Origin: Chitinophaga sp. GbtcB8
Lineage (GTDB): Bacteria; Bacteroidota; Bacteroidia; Chitinophagales; Chitinophagaceae
DNA: 64,000 nucleotides
Direction of reading: 5' to 3'
Assembly (NCBI RefSeq): GCF_019091455.1
Contig: NZ_JAGXJN010000005.1
Span: forward strand, 124,001-188,000
Part shown: in pieces, positions 1-8,508 of the stretch
Position numbering within the stretch: the first letter of the stretch is position 1
Layout: the number at the start of each line of letters is the position of its first letter
Made by a program: the position numbers and the translations under genes
The notes under the pieces: model-generated
The model's input: the letters and a program-made list of their open reading frames with translations, nothing else
What the model was told of the DNA's origin: nothing
Database searches by the model: none

Positions 1-31
1 AAATTTTTATTGACATCAGGCCTTCGTCGAA

Positions 32-70
32 AAACAGCCGCCCCTGGGATAATCCCAGGGGCGGCTGTTT
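32..70 (-). terminator. Strong intrinsic terminator, bidirectional
   Basis: A perfect 19-bp inverted repeat (32-50 and 52-70) encloses almost no loop beyond the AT centre. Its outer bases are AAA and TTT, so it can terminate on both strands. It lies 15 bases past the stop of the minus-strand gene that ends at 85, which makes it the terminator of the 3090-to-85 operon. Seen directly in sequence; function inferred. Confidence 0.85.
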
Positions 71-84
71 ATAGAACGCTGCTA

Positions 85-1641
85 TTACCCGATCTTCTCT
101 AACCTGGATTCAAGGCGTTTGTCTTTTTTAAAGTATTCCAGGATCATAATGGAACCTGCTTTGGCCGGCAGCACCTGCATTCTGCTGGCTTTTGACTTCA
201 ATTCAATTTTATCCTTTGTGAATTTCGTGCCGTTATAACGAAGGGTATTAAAGGTTTGACCTTTGTAATTCGAGCTTCTCACCCAATCACCGTAACAGAT
301 GGAAAAGGTATTATTATCCGCATCACCGGTGGTAAACTCATAATCAAAACCACCCGTTGCTTTCAGGAGCAATGCAATGGCATGCTGGCTGTGGAAGTCG
401 CTCAATAAAAGGTCTGCCGTGTTATTTGTTTTATCATAAATGGTCGCGTCGGTCACCTTATATTTATCATTAAACTCCATAACTACCATATCCGTCGTCA
501 CAATTTTGGTAGTGCTTGTACTACCATAAGAACCGGCTGCTGCGGAAAGTGCGGTTAAGGCAATACCACCGGCGCTGACCTGTCTTTTATAACCTTCCCC
601 AACTGCAAAGATCTTACCATCATGGGTCCGGATCAATTTATGGATGAAGAGGAACCCAACTTTATCCAGCTTGCCTTTATTACCGGTAGGCAGGTATTTA
701 GCGAAATCCTTACCCCAGGAGTTATAAGTTTTAGACAGCACATTCCCTTTGCCGTCAATCTCATAAATGGCCAGCCCTTTACTGAAATCTTTGGCCACAT
801 TATCATTCTTATCAAAGTAGCTTCCCATTACCAGTATCCGGCCGCTACCTTTTACGGGTATCACATTGGAAGGTACCAGCGTGTAGGTATCATCCTCTCC
901 GTCCAGATCAAAAATTTTCTTTTTGCTGGTAATGTCGATGCCTACCAGGTGCGCCGTGATCTTACCGCTCATCATTCTGTTCCTTTTCATTACTTCCAGT
1001 ATGATCAGGCTATCTGTGCTGCCCAGGAATTCAGCATTTGCATAACGTTCATCATCATCTGACGGAACATATGTCCAATATTTTTTTGAATTTGATGAAT
1101 AATAGTCCACCTCATAGGTACGTGTTCTACCATCTCTCAGCGGCAGTACAGAGGCATACCCTTGCTCACCCAGGTCAAATACATTCTGATTGGTTCCTTC
1201 ATCTGTGTGCATGGTCTCATACCTCTTCATGAGATCATCTGTTTTCTTGGTGTACTCCCGGCTGTATGTATATTTTAGCTTACCATCAATACCGTACACT
1301 TTCATGTCCAGTGTTTTGTTGTCCTCATTTTTGAAAAGAAAGGATATGCTGTTGCCATTATAAGCAGCTTCCAGCAAGCTTAATTTCTTTGAGTCCTGAA
1401 ACTTAATATCTTTCACCTTATTCAGGTTTTCGTCCACTATCTGCAAGGTATATTCATTGGTGCGTCTGTCTATCTTATCGCTTTGATAAAGGAAAAAATA
1501 TCCTTTTATCTGGTTATTTTCCATAATAGTGCCGCTGTTTTGCAGGTATGCGGCATAAACATTCTCTACGCTTAATTTACTTTGGGCATACAATGATGAT
1601 GTAAAAAAGAAGAATGCAACAATAAGCAGATGCTTAATCAT
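85..1641 (-). CDS. Secreted protein of unknown function, 518 aa
   Basis: I do not recognise a characterised family. The N-terminus (residues 1-20) is a clear signal peptide: positive MIKH, a run of hydrophobic Leu/Ile/Phe, then a cut after LYAQ. The mature part is rich in beta-strand-like sequence with alternating hydrophobic residues and many Gly/Asp turns. A Gly/Ala/Ser-rich stretch near residues 360-380 could be a loop. No catalytic motif or membrane segment is visible after the signal, so a periplasmic or surface location is likely. The gene starts 36 bases after the stop of the M48 peptidase gene on the same strand and ends at a strong terminator, so the two probably form an operon. A role linked to the peptidase, as substrate or partner, is only inference. 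Confidence 0.7.
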   Translation of the reverse strand: MIKHLLIVAFFFFTSSLYAQSKLSVENVYAAYLQNSGTIMENNQIKGYFFLYQSDKIDRRTNEYTLQIVDENLNKVKDIKFQDSKKLSLLEAAYNGNSISFLFKNEDNKTLDMKVYGIDGKLKYTYSREYTKKTDDLMKRYETMHTDEGTNQNVFDLGEQGYASVLPLRDGRTRTYEVDYYSSNSKKYWTYVPSDDDERYANAEFLGSTDSLIILEVMKRNRMMSGKITAHLVGIDITSKKKIFDLDGEDDTYTLVPSNVIPVKGSGRILVMGSYFDKNDNVAKDFSKGLAIYEIDGKGNVLSKTYNSWGKDFAKYLPTGNKGKLDKVGFLFIHKLIRTHDGKIFAVGEGYKRQVSAGGIALTALSAAAGSYGSTSTTKIVTTDMVVMEFNDKYKVTDATIYDKTNNTADLLLSDFHSQHAIALLLKATGGFDYEFTTGDADNNTFSICYGDWVRSSNYKGQTFNTLRYNGTKFTKDKIELKSKASRMQVLPAKAGSIMILEYFKKDKRLESRLEKIG

Positions 1642-1677
1642 AATTTCAATGTTTAGGGATCAGTTAAAAATAATTTG

Positions 1678-3090
1678 TTATTGTTTTATCAATTGACTAC
1701 TTGTGATATACTCTTTTTTAAAGTCCGGATAATAGCTAAGCTGAGGGGAATATTGATGCAAATAATGATAGCTGATGGATGAAAACTCTTCCAGGTAAAG
1801 GTTTTGTATAAATTGTAATAACAGGTTGTAACCGGAAGAAAAACCCGGCGATGGCAGCTCTACCTGCCTGCCGAGCGTATGCGCTTTCTGAGCGGCATAA
1901 CAACTATTCAATATTCTTCCCACCTGGGTTATCAGCCAGGGATCTGCAGGATGCTTCTCCAGCAGGACCATTGTATAATAGAGGCTCCGGGTATAGTTAT
2001 TTGACGTGTAGGCATACTCTACTATCTCGTATTGAAAATTGGCTTTCAATACTTCAAATTCCGTTTTATTGACTACAAAGCCTGACTTACCGGAAGCCTT
2101 ATACCTGGTTATCAGGGGCGCCAGCAGCTGTACTCTTAATTTACAGTCAGGATGTGTTTTCAGGGAATCCTCCGGTTTGTCGTCCTCTTTCAATTGTGCA
2201 TGCCCGCCCAGGAGGCCTTCCTGTCTGGCGATCCATCTTTTCTGAAAGGGATATGCTTTTGCATTGAACAGGCGCTCCAGGCATGCACTGGTGTTCAGGG
2301 TATCAGCATCAATATTGTCGAGCAGGTCCAATGCAGTAGTTGCACCAGTAATGTCAAACCTGGTATTGTGCAGGAACTCAACCGCCATTGAATCAGCCTG
2401 CGCTTCATGATCCCTGCTATGCCGGCGGCTATTGAAGGTGATGCCTTTCACCAGATTTTCCAGCTGCGCGCGCTTCCTGTATTCAGAACCTTTTATTTTA
2501 CGCAGCTCTTGCTGTACAGCCTTACTATTGATCGTAGTTACATACTTTGAAATACTATTCTCGCTATGTTGCAAAAAGTAGTGTGCAATTTCATGACAAA
2601 TAACAAAAGCTGCCTGACTTTCATCCTCCAGCTGCCGGAACAGCCCCATATTGAAAAGGATCATGCCTTCACCAATATAGCTGGCATTGGGAACACCGGA
2701 ACGCGAAAAATAGCAATGGAAAGTACGGTCCTGCAGTAAAGGATTTGTTTTCACAATTTCCTCCACCAGAGCATCCAGATATTGCTGGGCTTCAGGGGCA
2801 GTATAAAGCTCCTTGTTATCAAACACCTCCTTTATATGATCCCAGCGCAGCTGATAGATCTCTTCATAACTCTTTTTATTTTCAGCGGGAAGTTTGGTTA
2901 ACCCACTCTGGTAATGCTGTTCATACTTTGTGAACAGGGATGATAGCAGCTGCTTATCTTCAGCAGCAGGGCTGAATACCATTGATTGTCCGGCTGTTAT
3001 GCTGGTAAGTGTAAAAACAAATAGTCCGGTCAACAGCAATAGACGTATAAGCAATGACAGCTTGGGTAAATGAACTGGCATAAGGAACAT
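1678..3090 (-). CDS. Secreted M48 family zinc metallopeptidase, 470 aa
   Basis: A zinc-dependent endopeptidase of the M48 (Ste24/HtpX/BepA-like) group. The zinc motif HEIAH (HExxH) is near residue 166. A downstream EAQAD segment, near residue 229, supplies the third Glu ligand expected in M48 enzymes. The N-terminus has positive and hydrophobic stretches (LSLLIRLLLLTGLFVFTLTS) and reads as a signal peptide or anchor. A second Met at codon 4 could be the true start. The C-terminal 200 residues are helical and Tyr/Leu-rich, like the TPR-type tails of periplasmic M48 peptidases (BepA/YfgC) that act in outer-membrane protein quality control. It is the first gene of an operon with the secreted unknown at 85-1641. 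The family is confident; the quality-control role is inferred. Confidence 0.85.
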   Translation of the reverse strand: MFLMPVHLPKLSLLIRLLLLTGLFVFTLTSITAGQSMVFSPAAEDKQLLSSLFTKYEQHYQSGLTKLPAENKKSYEEIYQLRWDHIKEVFDNKELYTAPEAQQYLDALVEEIVKTNPLLQDRTFHCYFSRSGVPNASYIGEGMILFNMGLFRQLEDESQAAFVICHEIAHYFLQHSENSISKYVTTINSKAVQQELRKIKGSEYRKRAQLENLVKGITFNSRRHSRDHEAQADSMAVEFLHNTRFDITGATTALDLLDNIDADTLNTSACLERLFNAKAYPFQKRWIARQEGLLGGHAQLKEDDKPEDSLKTHPDCKLRVQLLAPLITRYKASGKSGFVVNKTEFEVLKANFQYEIVEYAYTSNNYTRSLYYTMVLLEKHPADPWLITQVGRILNSCYAAQKAHTLGRQVELPSPGFSSGYNLLLQFIQNLYLEEFSSISYHYLHQYSPQLSYYPDFKKEYITSSQLIKQ

Positions 3091-3412
3091 GACGGTATAG
3101 GAAGTTGCAAGAAAGGAAAAATTCTTGTAAAAAACAAATAACCCAGCTCAATTTACCTTGATTAATTAACCCTTACGAATTAAATTCAATCATAATAACA
3201 CGTTCAGTTCCGGGTTTCGGCATAAAGACTGCTTTGAATATTATGATAAAACCAGGCTTCCGGAGATGCCCTTCCGGAAGAGTTTTGTTTTATTCAATTG
3301 GACAAACCATGCGAATAATGCGCATCTGTAAAAAAGATCTCCCGCGTCACAGAAAGAGATACTTCCTGCGCACGAACATCGTTAACAATACTCATGTAGA
3401 ATTAAATTGTAG
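3091..3412. other. Intergenic region, AT-rich, no gene seen
   Basis: This 322-base gap lies upstream of the M48 peptidase start and downstream of the small protein at 3413-3709, both on the minus strand. It should hold the promoter of the peptidase operon. I found no convincing conserved gene, strong hairpin or consensus promoter. The open frames crossing it have no recognisable protein features. Confidence 0.5.
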
Positions 3413-3709
3413 CTATTCAGCTGATACTTTAACCTTTTGCAATAGTTTCCTGCTTTCCTTACTCACAAATGTGATCGGCACAAACTTGTCGGTTGGTGCG
3501 CCAATATAATATACCATCCATTCCGGATCATGGTGCGACAGCATTTCGCTGATGCAATCTGCCCGGTGCCCCATGGGATTAGAACACTCGTCCCAGTAAA
3601 ACAGCTCTACCCGGTAGTGCAGCTGTTGCTTCTGGTTGTTGATCGTTACTTCAACTTCTATTTCCTGCTTACCTGGTAATGGTGGAATAGGAATAACAAT
3701 GTGGCTCAT
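3413..3709 (-). CDS. Small cytoplasmic protein of unknown function, 98 aa
   Basis: Not recognised. It has no signal peptide or membrane segment. The N-terminal half alternates hydrophobic and charged residues (IEVEVTINNQKQQLHYRVE) like a beta-sandwich. The middle holds two Cys residues and His-His, and the C-terminus is basic. The composition looks like a real protein and the frame has the codon use of its neighbours. The gene stands alone with intergenic DNA on both sides, so context offers no function. Confidence 0.55.
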   Translation of the reverse strand: MSHIVIPIPPLPGKQEIEVEVTINNQKQQLHYRVELFYWDECSNPMGHRADCISEMLSHHDPEWMVYYIGAPTDKFVPITFVSKESRKLLQKVKVSAE

Positions 3710-3989
3710 AATCTTGGCATTATACAGGAGCTGCTACAAGAAGGCTGCCATATATGGGCAGTGTGCAAGATGCATCACTTATATATTATATTTTTTCATA
3801 CTTGTTCAAATGTAAGCAGCTGGCGTCCGGAAACGGACAACGGTGAATACCAGGAGAGAAATTGTGAATGCTTTCATGATACCTTGAAGCCTTGAACGTG
3901 GAAGATAGTATTTTGTGAAAAGCCAGCAAAATTGTTGTTATTTTATAATCATTGTTTCCCGGTTTATCTATCCACTAAATCACATTGTT

Positions 3990-6542
3990 ATGAAAACCAT
4001 TTCTACAATCCCTCCTTCTCTCCTTAGCCAACTTCTGAAAAAAAACATGCTTTTAAAATCATTGCCTGCCCTGTTATTAGGTACCCTGCTGTATTCCCTG
4101 CCAGCTTTCAGCCAGGTTACCAATCCCCGCACGCTTCCGCAGGAATGGGGAGAATATGGTATTGGAGATCCTTACATCCTTAAGTTCAGGGGCAAATATT
4201 ATTTATACTGCAGCACACGTGATGACCAGGCAGGCGTTAAATGCTGGAGCAGCTGGGACCTGGCTACCTGGAGCTATGAAGGACTGTGTGTAGCCGGCAC
4301 CGTTACCATATCCCAGGGAGCCTATGCGCCTGAAGTAATTTACTGGAACGGCAAATTTTATATGTATACATCACCGGCGGGTAATGGCCACTACATCCTG
4401 TCGGCCGACAGCCCCACAGGTCCATTCACTGTGCAAACAGGCAACCTTGGCCACAGTATTGATGGTTCTGTATTTACAGATGATAATGGACAGATGTATT
4501 TCACCAATGCAGGCGGCAGCGGCATACAAGGCGCTGCCATGAGCGGGCCTTTATCCATCGGCACAGGCAACACGCTAAGCGGTACATCGCTCCACGGCTG
4601 GACAGAAGGCTCCACCATTTTTAAACGCAATGGGGTTTACTACATTACCTATACCGGTAATCATGTTTTCAGCAGGGGATACCGGGTTAACTATGCTACG
4701 GCCACTGCTCCATTAGGCAGTTATACTTCAGGCGCTGACAATCCCATTTTACTCAATACGGAAGGCGCTTTCTTTGGCCTGGGCCATAGCGGCGCTGTTA
4801 TAGGCCCTGACCTGGATACCTGGTTCATTGCCTATCATAACCTGCTAGGGCCCAGCACTATCGTGGGGCCTAATAGAAAATTGAATATTGATCCCATGGG
4901 TTTTAACGGCAGTAAGCTACTTGTATACGGCCCTACAAACTGGACCCAGCCCTCTCCTGCCTTACCTACTTTTTATGACCGTTTTGACCGGACGGCTATT
5001 GGCAGCAGCTGGACAAACATCAATGGTGGCAACTGGGGAATATACAACCAGGAATTGATGTGGCAGGATAATAAAGCCACTCTGCAATGGTACCGGCAGG
5101 TTACAACGGCTACCGCTGCGGCCAACTATACGGCAGAATTTAACATGAAAGAAATGAGCCGGGGCGGAAATGATGCGCGCTTCGGAGCTGTGTTTTCCTA
5201 TATCGATGAAAATACTTTTGGATCGGCATTGCTGAGCAGCTTTAATAACACACTGGAAACAGATATAAAAGTGAATGGAGCATCTATCGGTGTAAATTCC
5301 ATTCCGCTGCCTGCCGGGTGGGATTATCAGAAATGGCATGTAATACGGGTAGAAAAAGAAGGCGCCACCTTCAGGATCTATGTAGATGGCATGCTGAAAT
5401 CTACCCGTACAGCCAACATTACAGCAGCAGGCAAGATCGGGGTAACTACCTATAACGATCACGCTGATTTCGGGTACACGGCCTTCAGCAACCGGGTAAA
5501 TGGAAGCGGGGTATTTAGCTTTAATAAACCCATTCCCGGAACCATTCCTGCGGTTCATTATAACGAAGGAGGCGAAGGAGTTGGCTATCACGATCTCACC
5601 AACGAAAACACCGGCGGAAAATACCGGTTAGACAAGGTAGATATACGTGACTGTGAAGAAGGCGGGGAAAATATAGGCTGGAACCAAACCGGTGAATGGT
5701 ACCAGTACAATGTAAATGTACAATCAACAGGCGCGTATCATTTGGGTTTGAGATATGCTACTACTTTCACATCCTGTAAAGTACGCGTTTACTGCGACGG
5801 AGCGGATGTTTCCGGAATTGTTGCTATCCCTGCTACAGGCGCCTGGAGCGCCTGGCGTACGGCAGTCTTAAAAAATTTAAATCTTCCCGCAGGCAATCAC
5901 AGCATCCGGTTGGAAACTGTTGAAGGTGAGTTTGATTTCTCCATCCTGAAATTTGAATCGGGGACCACTACCCTGCCCAATGGTTCAGATAATTTTGATT
6001 CCGGCAGCTTCTCTGGTTTATGGAATTATGACAACGGAGACTTCTCTATCTCGTCCGGCAGGGCTGTTATTAATGGTTTTGGCAAACGGGCCATGGGAAA
6101 TGCTGGCTGGACGGATTATACCGTTGAAGCAGATGTGCAATGTCCTTCAGGGGGAAATGGCGGGTTGATCTTCCGCGTGCGTAACCCGGCCGCAGGAGAA
6201 TTTGGTACATCCAACGCCGTTAGCTCTGATTACCTGCAGGGTTACTACGCAGGTATAGAAGCCGGTGGCATTGTGCTGGGCAAACAGAACTACAACTGGA
6301 CCACTCTTGCCTATAAGGCGCAAGCGCTTAGCGCCGGGCAATCCTATAAGCTCAGGGCTGTATTAAATGGCGCTAACATAAAGATCTATCTGAATGATAT
6401 GATAACGCCGGTTATTGACTATACCGATCCCGCGCCCATCATAAGTGGTAAAGCCGGTATCCGGGCGCATGCTGCTGATATGTCGTTTGATAATTTCCTG
6501 ATCTCTTCAGGAACGGGAATGACTTTGGTGTTTGTTAAATAA
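3990..6542 (+). CDS. Secreted multidomain GH43-type glycoside hydrolase with CBM6 and LamG-like modules
   Basis: Probably a five-bladed beta-propeller arabinanase/xylosidase of family GH43. The expected three acidic residues are visible: base Asp in GDPYIL (near residue 59), the pKa-tuning Asp in SIDGSVF, and acid Glu in WTEGSTIF. After the propeller (about 45-335) come a LamG/DUF1080-like sandwich (about 340-515), a CBM6-like module (about 520-660, with GEGVGYHDLT and CEEGGENIGW) and a second LamG-like domain to the end. I start it at 3990, giving a signal peptide that ends in PAFSQ. An in-frame ATG at 4047 would give a shorter signal. There is no T9SS sorting domain, unlike the chitinase at 33824-36235. 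The gene is monocistronic and ends at a strong hairpin. Arabinan or arabinoxylan is the likely substrate class, by family only. Confidence 0.85.
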   Translation: MKTISTIPPSLLSQLLKKNMLLKSLPALLLGTLLYSLPAFSQVTNPRTLPQEWGEYGIGDPYILKFRGKYYLYCSTRDDQAGVKCWSSWDLATWSYEGLCVAGTVTISQGAYAPEVIYWNGKFYMYTSPAGNGHYILSADSPTGPFTVQTGNLGHSIDGSVFTDDNGQMYFTNAGGSGIQGAAMSGPLSIGTGNTLSGTSLHGWTEGSTIFKRNGVYYITYTGNHVFSRGYRVNYATATAPLGSYTSGADNPILLNTEGAFFGLGHSGAVIGPDLDTWFIAYHNLLGPSTIVGPNRKLNIDPMGFNGSKLLVYGPTNWTQPSPALPTFYDRFDRTAIGSSWTNINGGNWGIYNQELMWQDNKATLQWYRQVTTATAAANYTAEFNMKEMSRGGNDARFGAVFSYIDENTFGSALLSSFNNTLETDIKVNGASIGVNSIPLPAGWDYQKWHVIRVEKEGATFRIYVDGMLKSTRTANITAAGKIGVTTYNDHADFGYTAFSNRVNGSGVFSFNKPIPGTIPAVHYNEGGEGVGYHDLTNENTGGKYRLDKVDIRDCEEGGENIGWNQTGEWYQYNVNVQSTGAYHLGLRYATTFTSCKVRVYCDGADVSGIVAIPATGAWSAWRTAVLKNLNLPAGNHSIRLETVEGEFDFSILKFESGTTTLPNGSDNFDSGSFSGLWNYDNGDFSISSGRAVINGFGKRAMGNAGWTDYTVEADVQCPSGGNGGLIFRVRNPAAGEFGTSNAVSSDYLQGYYAGIEAGGIVLGKQNYNWTTLAYKAQALSAGQSYKLRAVLNGANIKIYLNDMITPVIDYTDPAPIISGKAGIRAHAADMSFDNFLISSGTGMTLVFVK

Positions 6543-6545
6543 AAG

Positions 6546-6586
6546 AGCACAACCCGCGTGGAGCTATTGCTTACGCGGGTGGTGCT
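6546..6586. terminator. Bidirectional hairpin terminator between convergent genes
   Basis: Arms 6546-6559 and 6573-6586 pair at 13 of 14 positions around a 13-base loop. The hairpin sits between the stop of the GH43 gene (+) and the stop of the gene ending at 6591 (-), as expected for a shared terminator. Confidence 0.75.
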
Positions 6587-6590
6587 TTAC

Positions 6591-7148
6591 CTAGATCCTT
6601 ACTATTAATTTTAATGTCTTTAAGTCGTAAAGTAATATTTCACTTTTGTCTGTCCGATCGTATTTGCCATTATTATTGGTGTCGGTATGTCCTGTAATAA
6701 CAATCGTTCCTGTTTGGCTATTGATTAACCAGGTTCTTGCAAAAAAATTATCTTTGGTTAATTGTGTTTTTTCCTGTCCGTCTGTTGAGAGAATAATGAT
6801 CTGGGTGGGATCTCCCCAATCAATTCTTTTGTCATTATCAAGGTTCACAGTGTGCGCTGTTACCATTACCTTATTAATTTGAAAACTATCTATGTTGATC
6901 TGCTCGATCTTCTGGATATAAGCACCATTAGGAAAATCAATTTGTTTTGACTGCCCGTTCCTGGTATTCAGGAATAAAAGAGAAGTACTGTTTACATTAA
7001 ACATTTTTCCGGCACTTTCAATGGTTGCCAGAACGTAATCTGTTCCACTGAGTTCTGTCAGCTTGTTATAATAAGTATGATTGTATTTGTCTTGCCCGTA
7101 AGCAGAGATTGTGAGTACGGAGAGGAATAGGATGGTGATATGCTTCAT
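6591..7148 (-). CDS. Secreted protein with Ca-binding-like Asp/Asn loops, 185 aa
   Basis: Not assigned to a known family. Residues 1-18 form a signal peptide ending AYGQ. Two loops rich in Asp/Asn/Gly resemble EF-hand or thrombospondin-type calcium loops: NLDNDKRIDWGD (about 103-114) and DTNNNGKYDRTD (about 155-166). They fall between beta strands in a pattern reminiscent of WD40/TolB-like propeller blades, but the protein is too short for a whole propeller. The gene is monocistronic and convergent with the GH43 gene. A periplasmic or lipid-free secreted binding role is possible but not shown. Confidence 0.65.
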   Translation of the reverse strand: MKHITILFLSVLTISAYGQDKYNHTYYNKLTELSGTDYVLATIESAGKMFNVNSTSLLFLNTRNGQSKQIDFPNGAYIQKIEQINIDSFQINKVMVTAHTVNLDNDKRIDWGDPTQIIILSTDGQEKTQLTKDNFFARTWLINSQTGTIVITGHTDTNNNGKYDRTDKSEILLYDLKTLKLIVRI

Positions 7149-7252
7149 TTTATGGATTTTGTGTGATCAGATAGTTAGCTAAGACGACTGCGCGGGGGAA
7201 AAGTTGCAGGTAGGGGGAAAATTAATCAGATAACAATAACTTTAACACAAAA

Positions 7253-8017
7253 ATGCAGATCGGTTTTATTGGTGTTGGCAAGATCACCAACGCTATCGTA
7301 GAAGGATTATGCACTTCTTCCATCGCAAACACGCAAATATATCTTTCACCCCGCAATGAGGCCAATGCACGGCATTTGGCGGAAAAATACCCGCAGGTAC
7401 AGCGGCTGGAAAGCAATCAGCAGGTGATCGATCAATCGGATATTGTTTTTGTTGCCGTGAGGCCTGCTGTTGCAGTGGAAGTGCTGCGCACACTGGTGTT
7501 CCGGGAAGAACAGACTGTGGTATCGCTGGTGCCCCTGCTGAAAAAAGCTGAGCTGCTTAATGCGGTAGCACCAGCCACCTGGGTGGCCCGCGCTGTTCCC
7601 ACGCCAACCGTTATGCAACATATGGGGCCTATCCTTCTCTTTCAGGCTAATGATACGGTAACACAGCTGTTTAGCTATTTAGGCCAGCCATTGCAGGTAG
7701 CTAATGAACATCAGCTGCATGCATTGTGGACACTCACAGGGCTCATTACCCCGTTTTATGACCTGCTGCATGAGCTTAGCAGCTGGACTATTGCCAATGG
7801 TGTAGATGTCACAACTGCCAATCAATACATTGCAGGACTGTTCCAGGCGCTCTGCTTTGCAGCACAGCAGGACAGCACCATTAATTTTAAAGAGCTGGCG
7901 CAGCATGCTGAAACGCCCAACGGAATGAATGAACAAGCCGGCAGGGAGATCAGGAAAAAAGGCGCACATGAAGCCTACAGGATTGCTGCGGATAATTTGT
8001 TGAAGTGGTTTGAATAA
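7253..8017 (+). CDS. ProC-like NAD(P)-binding reductase (pyrroline-5-carboxylate reductase family)
   Basis: The N-terminal Rossmann fold is clear (GFIGVGKITNAIVEGL, GxGxxxxA type) and the layout matches P5C reductase, which makes proline from pyrroline-5-carboxylate. However, the motifs that define true ProC differ. The usual RxMPNTP region reads RAVPTPTVMQHM, and the C-terminal SPGGTT loop is replaced by ETPNGMNEQ. It is therefore safer to call it a ProC-family reductase of uncertain substrate than proC itself. It has 254 aa, slightly shorter than usual (260-275). It sits alone, 74-99 bases upstream of the arsR promoter region, and no link to arsenic is evident. Confidence 0.75.
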   Translation: MQIGFIGVGKITNAIVEGLCTSSIANTQIYLSPRNEANARHLAEKYPQVQRLESNQQVIDQSDIVFVAVRPAVAVEVLRTLVFREEQTVVSLVPLLKKAELLNAVAPATWVARAVPTPTVMQHMGPILLFQANDTVTQLFSYLGQPLQVANEHQLHALWTLTGLITPFYDLLHELSSWTIANGVDVTTANQYIAGLFQALCFAAQQDSTINFKELAQHAETPNGMNEQAGREIRKKGAHEAYRIAADNLLKWFE

Positions 8018-8062
8018 GTAGTGGTGCAGATAGATGAAGATTTCCAATGCTATAAATTTTTA

Positions 8063-8094
8063 TTTGGTGATCTCAATCACACATCGTAATATTG
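8063..8094 (+). promoter_or_regulatory. Probable arsR promoter (Bacteroidota -33/-7 type)
   Basis: TTTG at 8063-8066 is followed after exactly 20 bases by TAATATTG at 8087-8094, one mismatch from the Bacteroidota -7 consensus TAnnTTTG. The -7 box lies inside the palindrome at 8086-8103, so a repressor bound there would block transcription. Confidence 0.65.
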
Positions 8095-8103
8095 CGATAT
8101 TAC
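8086..8103. promoter_or_regulatory. ArsR operator palindrome upstream of arsR
   Basis: GTAATAT-TGCG-ATATTAC is a perfect 7-bp inverted repeat around a 4-base centre. It overlaps the predicted -7 box and lies just before the ribosome-binding region (AATAAGG). It shares the core AATATTGC with the site before arsM. Autoregulatory ArsR binding is inferred from position and symmetry. Confidence 0.7.
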
Positions 8104-8115
8104 AATAAGGGACCA

Positions 8116-8448
8116 ATGGGAGCTACTAAAACAGACCTTTTCACGAAACAACAGAATGATATAGCCATCATGGCCAAAGCGCTGGCCCATCCGGCCCGTA
8201 TTGCCATTTTGCAATACCTTGTTAAAAAGAACGCCTGCGTTTGCGGCGACCTGGTGGATGAGCTGGGACTGGCACAAGCCACTACCTCCCAACATTTAAA
8301 AGAGCTGAAAACAGCCGGTTTAATACAGGGCACCATTGAAGGCGCCAGCGTTTGCTATTGTATTAATCCCAAAGTATGGAAACAATACCAGCAGCTGTTT
8401 GCAGGCTTCTTTAAAGAAGTTGATCTCAACGGCCCCACCTGCTGCTAA
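8116..8448 (+). CDS. arsR: ArsR family As(III)-responsive repressor
   Basis: A winged-helix repressor that releases DNA when it binds trivalent arsenic. I choose ATG 8116, preceded by an AAGGGA Shine-Dalgarno-like stretch, over the upstream TTG at 8092, which would lie inside the operator. The protein has about 110 aa, normal for the family. The recognition helix region [20 protein letters not shown] is typical. The metal site is the CVC pair in [12 protein letters not shown] at the start of the DNA-binding helix, the arrangement used by E. coli-type ArsR (CVCDL). A further Cys in VCYC and a terminal CC could contribute ligands. First gene of the ars operon and probably autoregulated through 8086-8103. 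Confidence 0.93.
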   Translation: MGATKTDLFTKQQNDIAIMAKALAHPARIAILQYLVKKNACVCGDLVDELGLAQATTSQHLKELKTAGLIQGTIEGASVCYCINPKVWKQYQQLFAGFFKEVDLNGPTCC

Positions 8449-8466
8449 AAAATTTTACCGATATTA

Positions 8467-8482
8467 ATCGCAATATTGCAAT
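8467..8482. promoter_or_regulatory. Second ArsR-like operator, between arsR and arsM
   Basis: ATCGCAATATTGCAAT contains the perfect 10-bp palindrome GCAATATTGC and is symmetric except for one mismatched pair. It shares AATATTGC with the arsR operator. It lies 26 bases before the arsM ATG, so arsM and the genes after it may have their own arsenic-controlled promoter. Confidence 0.6.
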
Positions 8483-8508
8483 AATAAGATAATAAAACAG
8501 TATCTTTT

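Noticed and set aside
3234..3509. Plus-strand open frame of 91 codons
   Set aside because: It overlaps the minus-strand gene at 3413-3709, has no protein-like features and no ribosome-binding site.
4962..5591. Minus-strand open frame of 209 codons inside the GH43 gene
   Set aside because: Full overlap with a well-supported secreted hydrolase; no recognisable domain.
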